Below are positions 47,752-60,559 of a DNA stretch of 64,000 bases, piece after piece (the first letter of the stretch is position 1; every line of letters starts with the position of its first letter). The stretch spans positions 400,682 through 464,681 of the forward strand of contig CAJNDS010000513.1 in assembly GCA_905221605.1 (NCBI GenBank), written 5' to 3'. This DNA comes from Symbiodinium natans (taxonomy: Eukaryota > Sar > Dinophyceae > Suessiales > Symbiodiniaceae). A program made the position numbers and the translations under genes. The notes below the pieces were generated by a model that saw nothing but the letters and a program-made list of their open reading frames with translations, searched no databases and was not told where the DNA came from.

Positions 47752-48160
47752 AGTTGCAAAAATTCTCGCAGGACAGGTTCGGAAAGGATTCGGAACCCCT
47801 TAGCATGATGGGTTGGGGGGGGCAGGCCCCCCCTCCCCCCCCCCAGTACGCACTGCTCATTGAAATACCAAAGCTTCCGCAGCCGTTCTACGGGGAATAG
47901 CAGATGTCGCACAAGAAACGTCCACATGACAAGCATCCAATTCACAAATTCGACGCTCACTTGCAGCCCCGGAAGGTGCCAAGCCCCCCCCCCCAACCCC
48001 GCGGAAAACTTGCTTGAAAAAAGCACATCCCGTTCCAAACACGTCCTGCGCGCATCGTGTTTGCAACTGGGCGGGAGGGGGGGCCGAAAGAGAACTTGCA
48101 TTTAAAAGCATAAGAATCTTTTCCTGCGAGCATTGTGTTTGCAACTGAGGGGGAGCTGCG
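47745..48160. repeat. Short dispersed repeat in inverted copies (GTTGCAAA..CTCGCAGGA)
   Basis: The plus-strand copy at 47752-47785 (AGTTGCAAAA, TCTCGCAGGA) is matched on the minus strand by CCTGCGAGCATTGTGTTTGC near 48123-48142 and by GCGCATCGTGTTTGCAACTG near 48050-48069. Each copy abuts a C- or G-run. This looks like a small, multi-copy repeat family. Confidence 0.6.
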
Positions 48161-50100
48161 CCCCGCCAACCCCCCGTTTTAGCATAAGATTATACCAAGA
48201 AGGGTGTTTTGCATGAAAAACAATCGAATCTTTCCCAAACCTGTCAGGTGAACGAATGCCTGTGGGCAAACCTCGAACGCAACTATTGTGCCTGTAACAC
48301 GCTGCCATGCTTTCATTTCATCTGCTCAGCCTGGACAGCCTCCCCGATAGTCCGAGGCGAGAGCCGCGCCTGATGTTGCAGGTTCCCGAGCTGCATTGGT
48401 CGCCTGGAAGCCGAACCAAAGTTGCACTCTTTCTGGTACCAGGTACCAAATACCAGGGTTGAAGGGGAGTCAGGGTCATCCAGGGTTGCAGTAGCGTACT
48501 AATTAAGATCTTGGTTGTTAGAGTGTTAGAGTCCGGAACAGCTGTCGCGCAGTGTGCACGTGCAACAAAATGCGATTTTCTGGGTCCTCTCAGCTCCAAA
48601 ATGCTCCAAGCATTCAACCCGAAGGCCTCAGGCAGCATCCAAGACTCTCAAGGACCTTGTGACACTTCATCTCAACAATGGGCGCGTGGAGCGACAAACA
48701 AACAGGCTTCAACGGGGCGCCGAATGCCCTGCCAGTGCTCAACACCCCAAAGTTGCGAGCATCGTGAGCATCAGCTGGCCGGGCTTGGGGCACGCGGAAT
48801 GGCAGGAACCGTCCGAAAGGACGGGGCCATTGGAAAGACTGCCATGTTCTAACGAGTTGTCCTGTGCTTGATTGCTGGGACTCGGTTGTCGCCCCAACAA
48901 GTGAACATCACCAACAGTTTGACCACAAGAATGATTCTCCCAAGCACTCAAGATTCCAAGTTGTGACCTGCCCTAGCCACATTACCCTCTTCCAAGACTC
49001 TGCATGTGACCTATATGAAGCAACACTCACCACCAGCACTGTGTTGAACGGTGCGACCGAGTTCTGTACTTCCTGGGAAATGAGCTGTCCAAGCCTGGGC
49101 GTCGACTTGACAGAACAAGAATAGCAAGACCATTCATTCAAGTCGGTTGAAGAACTCCTGATGAAGACATATTAAGAACGCTAGGGGCAGGCTAGGGGCA
49201 CCCGCACTGCGCGCTCCGAAGGGGGATTAAGTCCACGCCCTGAGAAAACCCCTGAACAAGGCCTTTTCTCCAGATCACGTGGCGCGCGTGCGAGGCCCGT
49301 CACTTGAACTGGCGCAGAATGAATCGAGGTTCCGCAAGTCACCTTCCAGGGATGGTGCAAGTCTGTTGAGGCTCAGGGCTCATCAACAACTCAAGAAAAG
49401 AGACGAAGGCCGCTGTTCTCATTGAAGGGAATCGAGGCGAGTGGTTATGGTACAGCCACTCTTCTCCGAGGCGATTCTCTCAACATGCACCGTTCTCATG
49501 TGGCGATGCAGCTGTCTCTCCTTGAGCGCTGCTGTGGCAACTTAAGGTTCATCAACCTACTTTGTTCAAAAGGCTGCCCAGCTCCCCACGGCCCTCCAAG
49601 TTCCGTAGCAAAAGAAAGAAAAGGCGATGGGCGCTCCGTCAACAATATCGGCCTTGCAAAACAGAAGGCCATTCCGCCAATCCCACAATGCTTACCAGCC
49701 GCAATCCACAGTAGTCTTCAGGCTCGCGGTCGCAGATTTTAAATGAGAAACGTGAAGACTCCCGGACGCGTCAAACGGCATCTAGAAGTTCCAATTCTCC
49801 ATTTAAAGAGCCCTGATATTGACTGGCCCACCACCCTCTCTCGCTCACTACAGGCCAACGCACTAGCCCTCAACACAGCTGCTCTCAAATGGTGGAAGAA
49901 CGGTTTGTTTGAACATGCCCGGCATCTTCAGGGGACCTTGCGATTCCGGTGCCTGGCCGGCTGGCTCTCCTCGGCTGGCCCAAACATCCTAAACCTCAAG
50001 TGCTACGGTTAGAACTTCTAGCCTGAGCATAACCTAATGTATGCCAATGCACGCAAACATCCCAGCACCGCGAGCACCGCTGACAATGACGCCAGCTAGG
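47801..50100. other. Little recognisable coding sequence
   Basis: A minus-strand frame near 47855-47965 reads VEFVNWMLVMWTFLVRHLLF, followed by PVERLRKLWYFN, and may be an exon. The rest, to 50.1 kb, has overlapping frames without motif. Confidence 0.35.
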
Positions 50101-52390
50101 CTGCTAACCCGAGTTAAAGACCCTCTTGCGCGCCTATGAAGGATAGGAGGGATGGTCTCTTGGCACCGGTCTCGATGTCCTGGTTGCAGGAGAAAGGCTG
50201 CCAAGTACCATCACAAGACTTCCAAGCAAATGTTTCTGCAAGCCGCACGGGTAGCTCGAAAATGATGGTGAACGAATGTGAACGGGCTGTGCCAGGCCTC
50301 GAGAGGTCCCGGCGTCTGGAAACTTTGTCCAGCAGTCTCGCCCAGAAAATCAGCCTCGCCAAACATCTGTAGTGCACTCCAAAAGGAATTCATGAACAAG
50401 CATGAGGGGGGCTTCATCTCTGCAGCGGAGGCGCCATCTGAAGTGGCCCTTGGCTTGGGACGGCCTGCACGCTTGACAGGCAATATTTATCAATACTCTG
50501 AGCACAAGATCACCTTTCGAACCGCCTGGCTGCTGATCTCACCGATCATGGAATCCAGCCGTTCTGAGAAGCTTGCAGGACCGTCCTTCGGACATTCTCA
50601 GGCTGCAATCTTCTGACCCCAAGCCGGCTCAGGTGCAATTTCACGATGAGCAAGGGGCGCACGGGGCCAAAACCTCAAAAGATTTAAGAGGAGCCTGGAT
50701 GGCCCAGAGTCCCGCGCCCAAAATGTAAGCAGTGGGAGGTCGGAGACCACTTGAGACAAGGTGGTGGCTCCAGCTGGATGCTGGGGTGTCTCAGGCGGCT
50801 CCCGGTTTTAGAGATCTTGCGGCTCAGCCCGCTTCCGCGCAGACTGCTGCACATCAAGTGCATGCGAAGGCAGGTTCAGGAGCGGACGTGTCCCAAATAC
50901 TCGCACAAGAAAATCAAGGCCTCCAATCCGTCCAAAGTACGTGCACGGAGAAGCTGGCTTACCTTCATTTTCTAGCACCACTATGGATCATTCAATTCAC
51001 CAAAGGCTAAGTTAAGTCGTTCCGAGCCAACTGCAGCCGAGAAGCTCGCGGCTGCAGTTTCGGAGCTCGCCTTGGCAAAGGGAGCGAATGCATAAACAAG
51101 ACAAATGCAAGCAGTCATCACAAAAGCGCATATTAGCTGCGGAATCCGCCCTGGCCTGGTCGCAAAACTGTGCTGACCGTGCATGGAACGCTAACAAATG
51201 CGGAAATCGGAAAACAACCCCCGCGCATTTCACCTATTTTCCCCTCCTCTGCCGCTGCAGTGACTGTTTTCTTCTACCCTGCGCCTGCCCATTGGAGAGG
51301 AATGTCTCGTGCTATCTCTGGCTAACATGGTGCACAGCTTCCTTTACATTTCTGAAGTGGCTTCACCACTCCCGCAGCCTTCGCATCAGAACATTTATAA
51401 CCTGCTTTATGCGTTGCCCCCCTCTCCCTTTCACACTTCGACACATTTTGCTCTGCCACACTCCAGAAATGTCCTTGCTGTCGCCTCTGCAATGCAAAAC
51501 AATGCCTTTTTTCTGACCTTGACCTGCTCTTTCCTCAGCAGGGCACTTGCCAGGGCATCCGAATCCCTTCCGACTTGAGCCAAAATGATTCCTCTCGCCC
51601 TCTCTCCTCTCGTCGACCTCTGCCCATATCCGCCCTCTGCTGTAGTGAAGCCAGGCACCCTTCCTGTTGCGCCACCCACCACTCCTCCGAAAGTACAGCG
51701 TGGATTTCAAGATTTCAAGACGAGAGATGACCCCGCCAAGCCCTTGTGCCTTCACATCTCCAACGGCGTCCTCCAGCTTACACAGACGACCTGGCTGCAT
51801 GCAAAACCAGCGGCCGCAATTTTGGTACTCCGGTACTGGCATTGAAGCGTAGACTCAGCAGACCAGCATGTCAACCATGGACCTCTCCAAATCACCCCTC
51901 AATCACGGGGCAGATGCCATTGAGGTCACGCAGGCTGGCTTCCAATAACTCTGGAGAAGTGCAGCTCAACTGGCAGTGCAGCTCCTTCGAGCATGCCGTT
52001 CAAATGTCGTTGAAACACCGATGCAACGAAAGAAGATCATGCATGGCTCTATGTGATCCAATGTACCTAACACTTTGATGCGGCCAGGGCTGGGAGCTCA
52101 CAACGAGTCCTTGAGAAGCTCGAGGCGTGGCAATGTGCGATTGCACCAGAGCTCCTGAGACACAGCAGCTCTTTTAACTGCGGCAGACAACAACTTTCAG
52201 GTCTTCTTAACCTCTTGAAAATGCTGCAAACGCCACACATGACAGTGTGCCCAAGACTCAGTTATGTCACTGATGGCTGCCCAGTAGGACAGCAAGTCGT
52301 CCTGGCAGCGCTGTGCGCAACCATTCCCCTTCCATGCACAGAGTGGAATAGAGCTGACTCAGACCTCATGTTCTCAAGGCTTGGCGGCTT
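50101..52390. other. Weak exon candidates only
   Basis: Possible minus-strand exons lie near 50510-50580 (ERLDSMIGEISSQAVRKV), 50320-50375 (ARLIFWARLLDKVSRRRDL) and 51010-51065 (ASSETAAASFSAAVGSERLN). No motif is recognised from 51.1 to 52.3 kb. Confidence 0.3.
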
Positions 52391-52399
52391 GAACCAGCA

Positions 52400-52650
52400 A
52401 GTTTCGTGTCCTTGACAGCACCGACAAAGGTCTGCATCTCCTGCGCTTGGTGAAGTTCTCGTCGCATGGCGATGAGCGCACCTGGCTGCAATATACAGCA
52501 AGTTTAGGATTCAAAACTGAAGGTCTCCTGAATTTCCAGTTCATCGGCAAGCAGCTGATGCGCTCGATGCGAGCTAGAAGCACGGCCAAGCACACGACCT
52601 CCATACAAGCGCAAACAACCCTCGTCAATGAAAATCAAACCCCTCCTCGC
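52400..52650 (-). CDS. Exon pair of an unidentified helical protein
   Basis: Exon ending at 52528 reads RVLGRASSSHRAHQLLADEL, then EIQ, and stops at a GA donor. Exon starting at 52485 reads PGALIAMRRELHQAQEMQTF and VGAVKDTKLAG. They join in phase 0 to give a continuous charged helix. No family is recognised. Confidence 0.5.
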
Positions 52651-52824
52651 AGTAATCGTTTCTGGTGCATGATGTGAATGGCATCGGTTTGTAAACATGG
52701 AGGCACTGTTCTTGGCATCAAGCACCCCCTTGTTCAATCAGTAGAGGTAGTGGCTGCCAAGAAGAAACTACAGTTCTGCTCATTGCTTCATTCCTGCAGC
52801 TGTCCCCTTTCTTCCCTCTGCCAA

Positions 52825-52912
52825 CTGCAGCTCAGCCACGTAGATCACTAGGGGCGCCGCGTCCAGGGCAAAGTCGACACCAGCCTTGCGCCAGGTCCTC
52901 ACATGAGAAGCC
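52825..52912 (-). CDS. Exon of an unidentified protein, probably same gene as 52400-52650
   Basis: After an AG|G acceptor reads ASHVRTWRKAGVDFALDAAP, then LVIYVAELQL, and stops at a GC donor. Coding composition is clear; no domain assigned. Confidence 0.5.
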
Positions 52913-53794
52913 TGCGAGGTTGCCTCTGAAAGGCCTTTGTCACTCATCTACCAGGCACCTGCCATCACCTCCCCACTTCCCGCGATCGTCTCCTATCAGC
53001 GCTTAGAATTGGGAAAAGCGCCGTGACTGCGATCCTTAGCTGTTCTCAAAACTACGCAGCACATGGGGCTGTCGCATGTGGCATGAACACTGAGATCAAG
53101 TTTGCTGCTGGGGAACCCTTCCGAAAGTACTTTTTGTGAAGAGCTGATGGCGAATGACAAACTATGGTATCCACGTCGTGCTATCCTGAACGCTGTTGCT
53201 TGCGGCAGAGTTTCAGCGTCGTGCCAACAAGCAATGCCAGCAACAGCAAAGCGTGGTCGACACCTCAAGTGATGATAAATGATGACCATGCATCTCACTC
53301 CCTTGACAGAAGTAACGCATCACCTATCGCCTATGCCCTATGCAGCCATAGACCGGACAGCAATCTAGGCTTTGTGGGCCAGTTGCTCAGCAGCTCCAAT
53401 CGGCACAGACAGCAGGAGAAGTCACTCAGACGCTCCTGCCCAAGATGTTTGTCATATGCATCAAGGGAACCCATCCACTCTGTGTCTCCAGATTTGGTTC
53501 AATCGTCAAGAAGTCAAGTTCACAAGAAAACAGTTAAGCCAGCTTCATGCGCTCCAATTGTTGGCAACTCTCACACGATGCGGCTCTCCGGACACTCTCG
53601 CTACACAAACAACTTCAGCACACACGGAGGCACTTGTTCCAAACTAGAACTTTATTCACGGCCATGACTCTGTTGGGCTTGTGAGCGTACGAGCAAGAGA
53701 CAATGATTGTCAGGAGTCTGCTGCTAAAGTACCAAAGAGGATCGAAGAGGTTCTTCAACTTCCTTTATGAAGACTTTCCACTGGCGCATCAAGT

Positions 53795-53935
53795 GCTTCT
53801 AAGGAGCAACCTTTCCAGCCAGTGGGTGGTGACGCACGGGTCCAACGTGAGACGGATGATTTCCCAGACATGATGGATGAGTTCTACAAATTTCATGGAT
53901 AGCTTCGGAACACGCGCAAAACGCAGCTGCTGCTC
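53795..53935 (-). CDS. Candidate membrane-associated exon
   Basis: Reads VPKLSMKFVELIHHVWEIIR, then LTLDPCVTTHWLERLLLR, on the minus strand. The alternation of hydrophobic and basic residues suggests a membrane-proximal helix. It lies downstream of the K+ channel's stop codon and so belongs to another gene. No family recognised. Confidence 0.4.
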
Positions 53936-54227
53936 GGAAACCCCAGCCGTAGCAGTAAGTTCCGCAAAAACCCGGATTACGCAGCATTTCTTGAACCCTC
54001 GACTATTGACTAGTACATGTTGCCTAAACATACAAAGCCCGCGTGTTCCCGTCGCCACATGTATTGTACTAACTCAGACATGCCTAGTGACTTGCAACTA
54101 CACCGCAGGCTCTACAGCATTTTTTTCAGACTTTGCAATCGGAGACTTCCAGCTTCAGCGATCGCTCTGCACATTGCAGACGTCAGGTCTTAAGCTTTGG
54201 GGAGCCCGAGAACTTTGCAAAACTCAG

Positions 54228-54380
54228 GGTCCTCGGAGGCAGTACAGTCCAAGTAGCAACGCCCAGGTAGGCATTGCAACCACGATGACCGTCGGGAGCC
54301 CCGTGAGGGCTCTCGCAAGCTCTGCCTGGCCGAACTGTAGCTGAGTGAGCCACGACGGCATAAAGCTTGCTGCATCCTTG
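54228..54380 (-). CDS. Candidate membrane-protein exon
   Basis: Reads MPSWLTQLQFGQAELARALT, then GLPTVIVVAMPTWALLLGLY and CLRGP: an amphipathic helix followed by one clear transmembrane segment. Same strand as, and just upstream of, the exon at 53795-53935. Confidence 0.45.
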
Positions 54381-55076
54381 CTAGCTGAAAGGCTTGCTGT
54401 TTCAGAACGTTTTTGTCCCTGAAACCTTTTTGTGCACCCCTGCACCTAATATGCTGTCGTCGCCCAAGCGTTGCAGCAGGCACGGAATCTTTCAGCGCAT
54501 GCACGGTCTGAAGATGAGACCTCGACCGGGACACTTGAAACCTCAATTCAAACTCGACAACCGAACCTCATGTGAAATTGTGCTGAGCTCCTACAAGCTG
54601 CTCGTAGGAATCTCCCACCACCATGCCAGCAGACCGCGTGATGCTTTGAGCTGCTCTCAGGAGCTCCTGTCGTTTGCAACTTTTCTACTAGATTAACCCC
54701 GATCCGGACATAGCTGGTGGCTTGACTGCGCTGCGCAAATATTGCAGTAGCCGATGCGCGAAGCGCTTTCCTGTAGCGGGACACTCACCCGGCATGCGGC
54801 AAGCGGCTTTTGTGTCTACTGGATGGCGTGTGTAATTTGGATGTAGCGAGAGTCCTCTGCTTGGCAGAACTCAAACAGTGCAAACAAGAGCAAAACTAGA
54901 GGCCGATGTAAATACAGGCCAGTTCTCACGGTATGCTGCGAAAATGAAAGCAATCATTGCACGAAAAATCTGTATCCGATGCAGGTATTTCAACTTTTGG
55001 CACTCTGTTTCAGAGGCTGCTAATGAAGAGACCACAACTGTCGCTCTGACAGCAGGTCTGTGAGACATCCACGCAT

Positions 55077-58000
55077 TCATAGGTCCTCAAGAAACTGGTT
55101 GCCGGACATTCGTCGCTTGCGTGGGTCCTGGTCCCGCGGGTCAACATCGTGACGCTCCACATCGTCCAGAAGTCCCGGAAGGCTTCCATATGGCTGGTAG
55201 ACCATTCCCTGAGGTACATGAGGCGGTGGTGGCATCTGGGGTTTGTGTTCCCGCACCTGGTCAAGGAAATCAGTGTAGAGATGCGTTCGATGTGAAGACC
55301 CCCCCCCCCCCCTAAATAAAGTAGAAGCATTGAGAATGGTCTCAATCAGCTCGCGTAAAGCCTTGAGTTGGGCTCCTGGAAAGCTTGGCTTGAACATGCT
55401 CTCAGAGTTAATTGAGGCTTCAGGGTTCTTACTTCGTTTTTTTTGAAGGAGCCCTCCACGAAGCGGACCGAGGAGGGGAGGGCGGGACGGGGGAGGCGAG
55501 AAGGGGGGGCGGGTTGGGGGGGGTCGCTACGCTAATCAGGAACAATACAAAGGAGTTCATGGCCTATACCGGATACCGGGCTTAGACCCATTGCCTGTGA
55601 GGCGATGGTGTTGCTGCTCGCCGTGGGATCTGCAGCATCATCTTTGCTTCCCTGAAGCATTAACTTCTGGATGCGTCTCGTATGGGCGACAACACCTCTG
55701 CGAACTGCAAGCCGCACACAGAAGCGCCGCACAATCTGTCCAAGCTGTGGACAAGTCAACTTGCGGCGCTCGATCACTCTCATGAACTTCCAGCGCGTGA
55801 GATTCAAAACCTCCAGGTAAGTCAGCGCGAAACCTCGTACGGGCCGAATGAGTGACGGGTCGGAGAGAACAAAGTCCTCACCCCAAACCGCACCATTGGT
55901 CCCGACACGGCTGTTCAACGCTACCAATCCTTTTGAAAGGATGTAGAGCACCTGCACATTGTCAAAGCGCTCGCCTTGTGCGAATGCTCCGCACTCCAAT
56001 TCGCGAGATATGTCTGATATGCACATGCGGTATGAATCGGTGTCAATTCCTTTCGCTTCGTGGTGCTCCATCAGAGTCATAAACTGGCTGAAGAAAGTCA
56101 CTTTCCTTGGCGGGCGAACCCGTCGGCACGACACTATGTTCCATAATGATCTCCAAGTCCGACATATGACGATAAGAACATCATAAGAAACAGTGCAAAA
56201 TAACTTGGGTCATGGGCATTGGCGGCCTAGAAACGTGATCCAAGCCAGGTTGAGGGCAATGCACACCTCAGACTGGAGCTGCGGGCTCATGCTGTCGCGA
56301 AGCTTCTGCCTGGTCACGTAGAGCGCCTGCCGCAAGGGGTCTCGATAGTGTCCAGCCCTACAACTGCACCGTTTTGTATTTTGCTGAACGGTAGTGGCAT
56401 CTGGCATCGACTACATTCAGTAAACCCTTGCACTTAACCTTTCGGCCATGGTGTTCATGTCTGGTCGTTCAATCCCTGCCTGGTGCCGGTTCTGCAGAAA
56501 AAAACTCCGCAGCCTGCATCTCAGCTCATATGGGAGGCCCTGCTCCCACATCATAGTATTCAGATCGGTCATTTTCTTCCGGAAAGCCTGCCGCGGCAAC
56601 ACAGAAAAACAGCCGTTTGCTGCATCAGTTTGGCAAAACTGTCTCCTGCTTATGTCCGTCTTTTTGTTGCCCCCCACCCCAATGGCCTGACTTTCAGAAT
56701 TCATATCGCTGACGATGGCGCACACTTCACCCAAAACGTAGGCCCAGCAAAGGCCAGCCTGCGAAAACGCAAAGCAACCCCTGACTGTTTGCAACCCATA
56801 CGGACATGAATAACAGCAGGCAGGATGCCGCCAGGATGATCACTGTGCAAACCGTTCGCTCGAATAAATTCCTCAGCAGCATCGGTCAGTGAAATCGTCA
56901 AAGGCCGCTCATAGCCGATGCAGCTTTGCTTTCTTAAGTTGCATGAAAAATTAAAAAACACTTGCCAAGCAGTGCTTTGCGTCTTTGGACCGATGTCACC
57001 ATAGCCAACGGAAGTCATGGTGTAGCTGCAAAAGTAGAAAGCGCTCAGGTACACTCGGTGGGGCTCATCTCTTGTGGTGATACCTGTAGCTTGCGGCAAG
57101 AAATTGAAACAAATTCCTGGCCTGCGATTTCAAACCGAAACCCAAAACCCCAACAGCCTAGACTGAGAAATCGTGTCGTCCTAGTCGAGGCAAGAGGATG
57201 ACTCGGCACATCTCACTTTCACAGAAGCGACATGCTTCGTACGTGACGCTCAGGACATATCACAAAACTTAACTCCACAATCCATGAAAAGACCTGAATG
57301 AGGTCGTGCTGGGGCCTCCTTGTTCGCGGAATGTAGTCATGTATCGTAGACATTGTAGCTTCGCGATCATGCTCATGTTTCCGTGCGCAATACAACCTAT
57401 CAAACTGTTCAAGACGTCATAGCAGCAAAGGCTGCATGTGTTACTTGGCACTCTTCCACCGTTGAGAGGCCGACCATGTTCCTATCGATGCCAGACATAA
57501 AAGTCGTTGCTTGCTCGCCGTGCCAAGGTGCCAAACTCGACGTCAACTACTTCAATATCGTTGATCCACTGCGGATATTCGGAGCTTGCCATCTGTAGGG
57601 TCATGGCCCACACGCAAGCAAGCCAATGGCAAACCTGGTGTCGCACAGGTGACTAGCCGGCAGTCCACCGGCACGCCACAATTCAGGAAGTGTCATGCAC
57701 TCAGTGCACTCGCTGCGGATTGGAAATGCACGGGCACAAGCGCACACGGTTGTGCAAAACACATGCGCATGCCCTGCTGCTTTGACGCATTGGTTGTCAT
57801 CTGCTGCGAAGCGTAGACATTGAAAGGCGCCAACAACTTATCGTGGAAACTGCAAGGCTGACAAGGCTTGCCAAGATGGAAGGTTGAAATGCCAGTTCGA
57901 GGGCTCGGGCGACTAGGGATGTGGGCGTAGCGTCTGCCTTTGCCAGCGTTGCTTCGGCATGTGAATCCTGCACGGGAGTGTTCCGTCTGCTTGCTAGGAG

Positions 58001-59329
58001 CAGCGTTCGAAACACACGTCAACGATCCTGCCATTATGATTTTGCCTTCAGTGGCGATGCTTCACTTACGTTACTGTTCCAGGCAACAAAACCACGAACT
58101 CACGCAGAACAAAGGCCGACCGTAGCGCCAAGTAGCCAGTAGCAAGATGAGCAGAAATCGAGCCAGCGCAAACTGCTGATACGGGATGGAGATTGCAATC
58201 TCGAGCTTGTGCAGCCACCTGGCACGTCTTCCACGCCATAGAACTTCGGCGATTCCAGCTCTGAGGCCCCAAAAAGGAACAAGCCTCCCTCAAAGAAAAC
58301 CCGACCCACTGATATACATTCAAAAGATCACACCATCAGGCCTCGACGTCTTCAAGATCCTCATGAGCCTGAATTATTCAACAACCATGAGGCACAACAA
58401 GATGATCACACAGTGCCAGACCCTCTGCGGCATCAATTCAGACAGTGTTTTGTTGCTTGCTTTCAGATACCGGCTACAAAGCCACTCACACATGTGAAGG
58501 CGGTCGACAAGACTGTGCCCTGTGCTGCAGCAGAAGCTTACATCTTCATGGTTAATGATAGTGCCTGTTGAGGGTTTTGAAAAGTCATGGCGCCTGCATG
58601 TGGGTGGCTGCCTGGTGGGACGCATGGCACTCGAAACAAAGATCTATACTTTGCCAGGGTGCTTGAGCAAACGCAATGCCCGGATGGCTTTGGTTGCCTT
58701 GCCAACTCCAAGCCCTCCTGCTCCTGAGGTTAGCTCCTGGGCTGGCAGAGACTTTGCAGCGCTCCAACTCCGTTGTCAACTGGCAACATGAAGGCACTTG
58801 CTGGAGCTGAGGTGCAATGATGTCGAAAGGGATCAAGGTCAAAGTGTCAATGAAGAACCAGCTGGATATGTAGTGCCGTGCAATCTTCTCCAAGCTGTCT
58901 TCCCACTTGATGCCGCGCGCTGTTGTCCGCGGATACCTGCACATCTCGATCGAAACAACAAGGCTTACTTTTGCACTCTCCGCAGCTTCTGCTCGTGTTT
59001 GCCAAGCCGACCTTCACTTATTTATTTCGTTCCCACTACGTCCGTCCGTCCGTGAGTGTGTGTGTGTGTGTGCGTGTGTCACAGATTCTGTGCGTGTGTC
59101 GTGTGTCTGTGTGTGACAGAGTGTGAGTGTGCGTGTGTGGGTGTTTGTGTGTGACTCTGTGTGAGTGTGCGTGTGTGTGGGTGTTTGTCTGTGACTCTCT
59201 CTGTCTGTGTGTGTGTGTGTGGGTGGGTGTGGGTGGGTGTGTGTGTGTGTGTGTCTGTGTGTGACAGTGTGAGTGTGTGTGTGTGTGTGCGTGACAGTGT
59301 GTGTGTGTGTGACAGTGTGAGTGCGAGTA

Positions 59330-59376
<47 letters not shown>

Positions 59377-60527
59377 CACTGTGTGTGTGTGTGTGTGACA
59401 GTGTGTGTGTGTGTGTGTGTGTGACAGTGTGTGTGTGTGTGTGACAGTGTGTGGACACAGTGTGCGTATGTGCGTGTGACACGGAGAGAGAGAGTGTGTG
59501 TGTGTGTGTGTGTGCATGCGTGTGACAGTGCGTCAGTGGGTCAGTATGTCAGTGCGATAGTGTGCCAGCGCGTCAGCGTGTCAGCGTATCAGTGTGTCAG
59601 TGTGTCACTGTGTCAGTGTTGTGTGTGTGTGCGTGTGTGCGCGAGTGTGCGCGTGTGTGTGTGTGTGTGTGTGGGTGGGTGCGTGCGTGCGTGCGTGTGG
59701 GATGTGTGGGTGTTTATCTGTGTCTCTGCGTGCGTGTGCGCGTGTGGTGTGCGCGCGCGTGTGGTGTGCGTGTTGTGTGCGTCGTGTGTGCAGCGTGTGT
59801 GCGTCGTGTATGCAGCGTGTGCGCTGCGCGTGTGCTGCGTGTGTGCTGCGTGTTTGCTGCGTGTGTGCTGCGTGTGTGCTGCGTGTGTGCTGCATGTGCG
59901 CTGCGTGTGTGCGGAGTGTGTGCTACGTGTGTGCTGCGTGTGTGCTGCGTGTGTTCTGCGTGTGTGCCACGTGTGTGCTGTGTGTGCTGCGTGTGTGCTG
60001 CGTGTGTGTTTGCGTGTGTGTTTGCGTCTGAATGTGTCTCTACGAGCGGTGTCTCTGCGTCTGTGAGTGTGTTTGTCCGTCCGTCTGTCCGTCCGTCCGT
60101 CCGTGCGTGCGTGCGTGCGCGCCTGGGTGTGGGTGTGGGTGTGGGTGTGTGGGTGTGTGGGTGTGTGGGTGTGTGGGTGTGTGGGTGTCTGTGTGTCTGT
60201 GCGTCTGTGCGTCTGTGCGTCTGTGCGTCTGTGCGTCTGTGCGTCTGTGCGTCTGTGCGTCTGTGCGTCTGTGCGTCTGTGCGTCTGTGCGTCTGTGCGT
60301 CTGTGCGTCTGTGGGTCTGTGGGTCTGTGGGTCTGTGTGTCTGTGTGTCTGTGTGTCCGTGTGTCTGTGTGTCTGTGTGTCTGTGTGTCTGTGTGTCTGT
60401 GTGTCTGTGTGCATCTATGGATGTACGGGTGTGGGGCGTGTGCGGGTGCGGGAAGGGTGTCGGTGCGGGTTCGGGCGTGCGGGTGTGCCACACACACACA
60501 CACACACACACACAGCCACCAACGCAT

Positions 60528-60559
<32 letters not shown>

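Noticed and set aside
47358-48101. 247-codon minus-strand frame
   Set aside because: It reads through a poly-C/G repeat region; only short parts of it (near 47430-47486 in this frame) fit real exons.
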